Shown one piece after another: positions 63,965 to 64,000 of a stretch of 64,000 nt of DNA. Positions within the stretch are counted from its first letter, which is position 1. Each line of letters begins with the position of its first letter. The translations under genes were made by a program, and so were the position numbers. The stretch comes from Bacillus sp. BA3. Lineage in GTDB: Bacteria; Bacillota; Bacilli; Bacillales; DSM-1321. Where the stretch lies: positions 185,494-249,493 of the forward strand of contig PIZR01000001.1 of the NCBI GenBank assembly GCA_002835675.1, written 5' to 3'. The notes below the pieces were generated by a model. The model saw only the letters and a list, made by a program, of their open reading frames with translations, did no database searches and was not told the DNA's origin.

Positions 63965-64000
63965 TTGATTTCCACTTCAGGTACTCGCTTTCCGCGGGCG
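63965..64000. repeat. dispersed structured repeat, copy 2 (cut by window edge)
   Basis: 36 bases matching 7563-7598 with 4 mismatches (shared core TTTCCGCGGGCG). The rest of the element lies beyond the window. Confidence 0.75.

Overview
The window looks like chromosome of a low-GC, endospore-forming Bacillaceae. The block lexA-yneA-yneB-ynzC-tkt-sirA-yneF, then ccdA, a dead yneI, ccdC and yneK, follows the Bacillus subtilis order. There are spore-coat genes (CotD, CotF and CotM types), a Spo0E-type phosphatase, strong GGAGG ribosome sites and TTG/GTG starts. A Peribacillus / Bacillus simplex-like host is my guess; the genus is not proven by the sequence.

Layout. 1-6.5 kb: end of the trehalose operon (treA, treR), a paired SMR efflux system (ebrA/ebrB type), a P-loop kinase, an acetyltransferase, a CotD-like coat protein, an APH-type kinase and a frameshifted alpha/beta hydrolase. 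6.7-13.4 kb: accessory zone with two LysM cell-wall hydrolases, a holin-like protein, a divergent S24-repressor/Cro pair (prophage remnant), a secreted lipase, a dispersed structured repeat, and a stand-alone RNA gene whose two ends fold like a tRNA but which carries a long insert (7921-8116). 13.6-19 kb: SOS module (lexA, yneA, yneB with LexA boxes), transketolase, SirA and YneF. 19-26.6 kb: accessory stretch with a truncated alcohol dehydrogenase, a CotF-type pair, a redox group (Rrf2 regulator, thioredoxin, old-yellow-enzyme oxidoreductase, DoxX protein with MhqR-like operators), a 21-bp tandem array and a DUF4183 protein. 26.8-35.7 kb: ccdA, relic of yneI, ccdC, thiosulfate uptake pair TsuA/TsuB, yneK, sbcD-sbcC and cotM with a textbook sigma-K promoter.

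36.5-62.2 kb is a run of catabolic islands. First comes a CitMHS transporter divergent from a two-subunit Fe-S hydro-lyase (L-tartrate dehydratase/fumarase type), with matching operators inside both promoters and a GntR-FCD regulator downstream. Next is a seven-gene acyl-CoA island (two acyl-CoA synthetases, MFS carrier, two thiolases, acyl-CoA dehydrogenase, thioesterase) with a palindrome inside its promoter. Then come an M20 amidohydrolase with two small membrane proteins, and a cluster of an unfamiliar regulator, an M81 (MlrC-like) metallopeptidase, an N-acyl-D-amino-acid deacylase and an MFS carrier. The last two islands suggest import and deacylation of N-acylated or D-amino-acid compounds and are the best candidates for an undescribed catabolic system. 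The right edge holds a kinase-like protein, a PaaI-type thioesterase and the start of a second copy of the dispersed repeat. No rRNA, CRISPR array or intact insertion sequence was seen.
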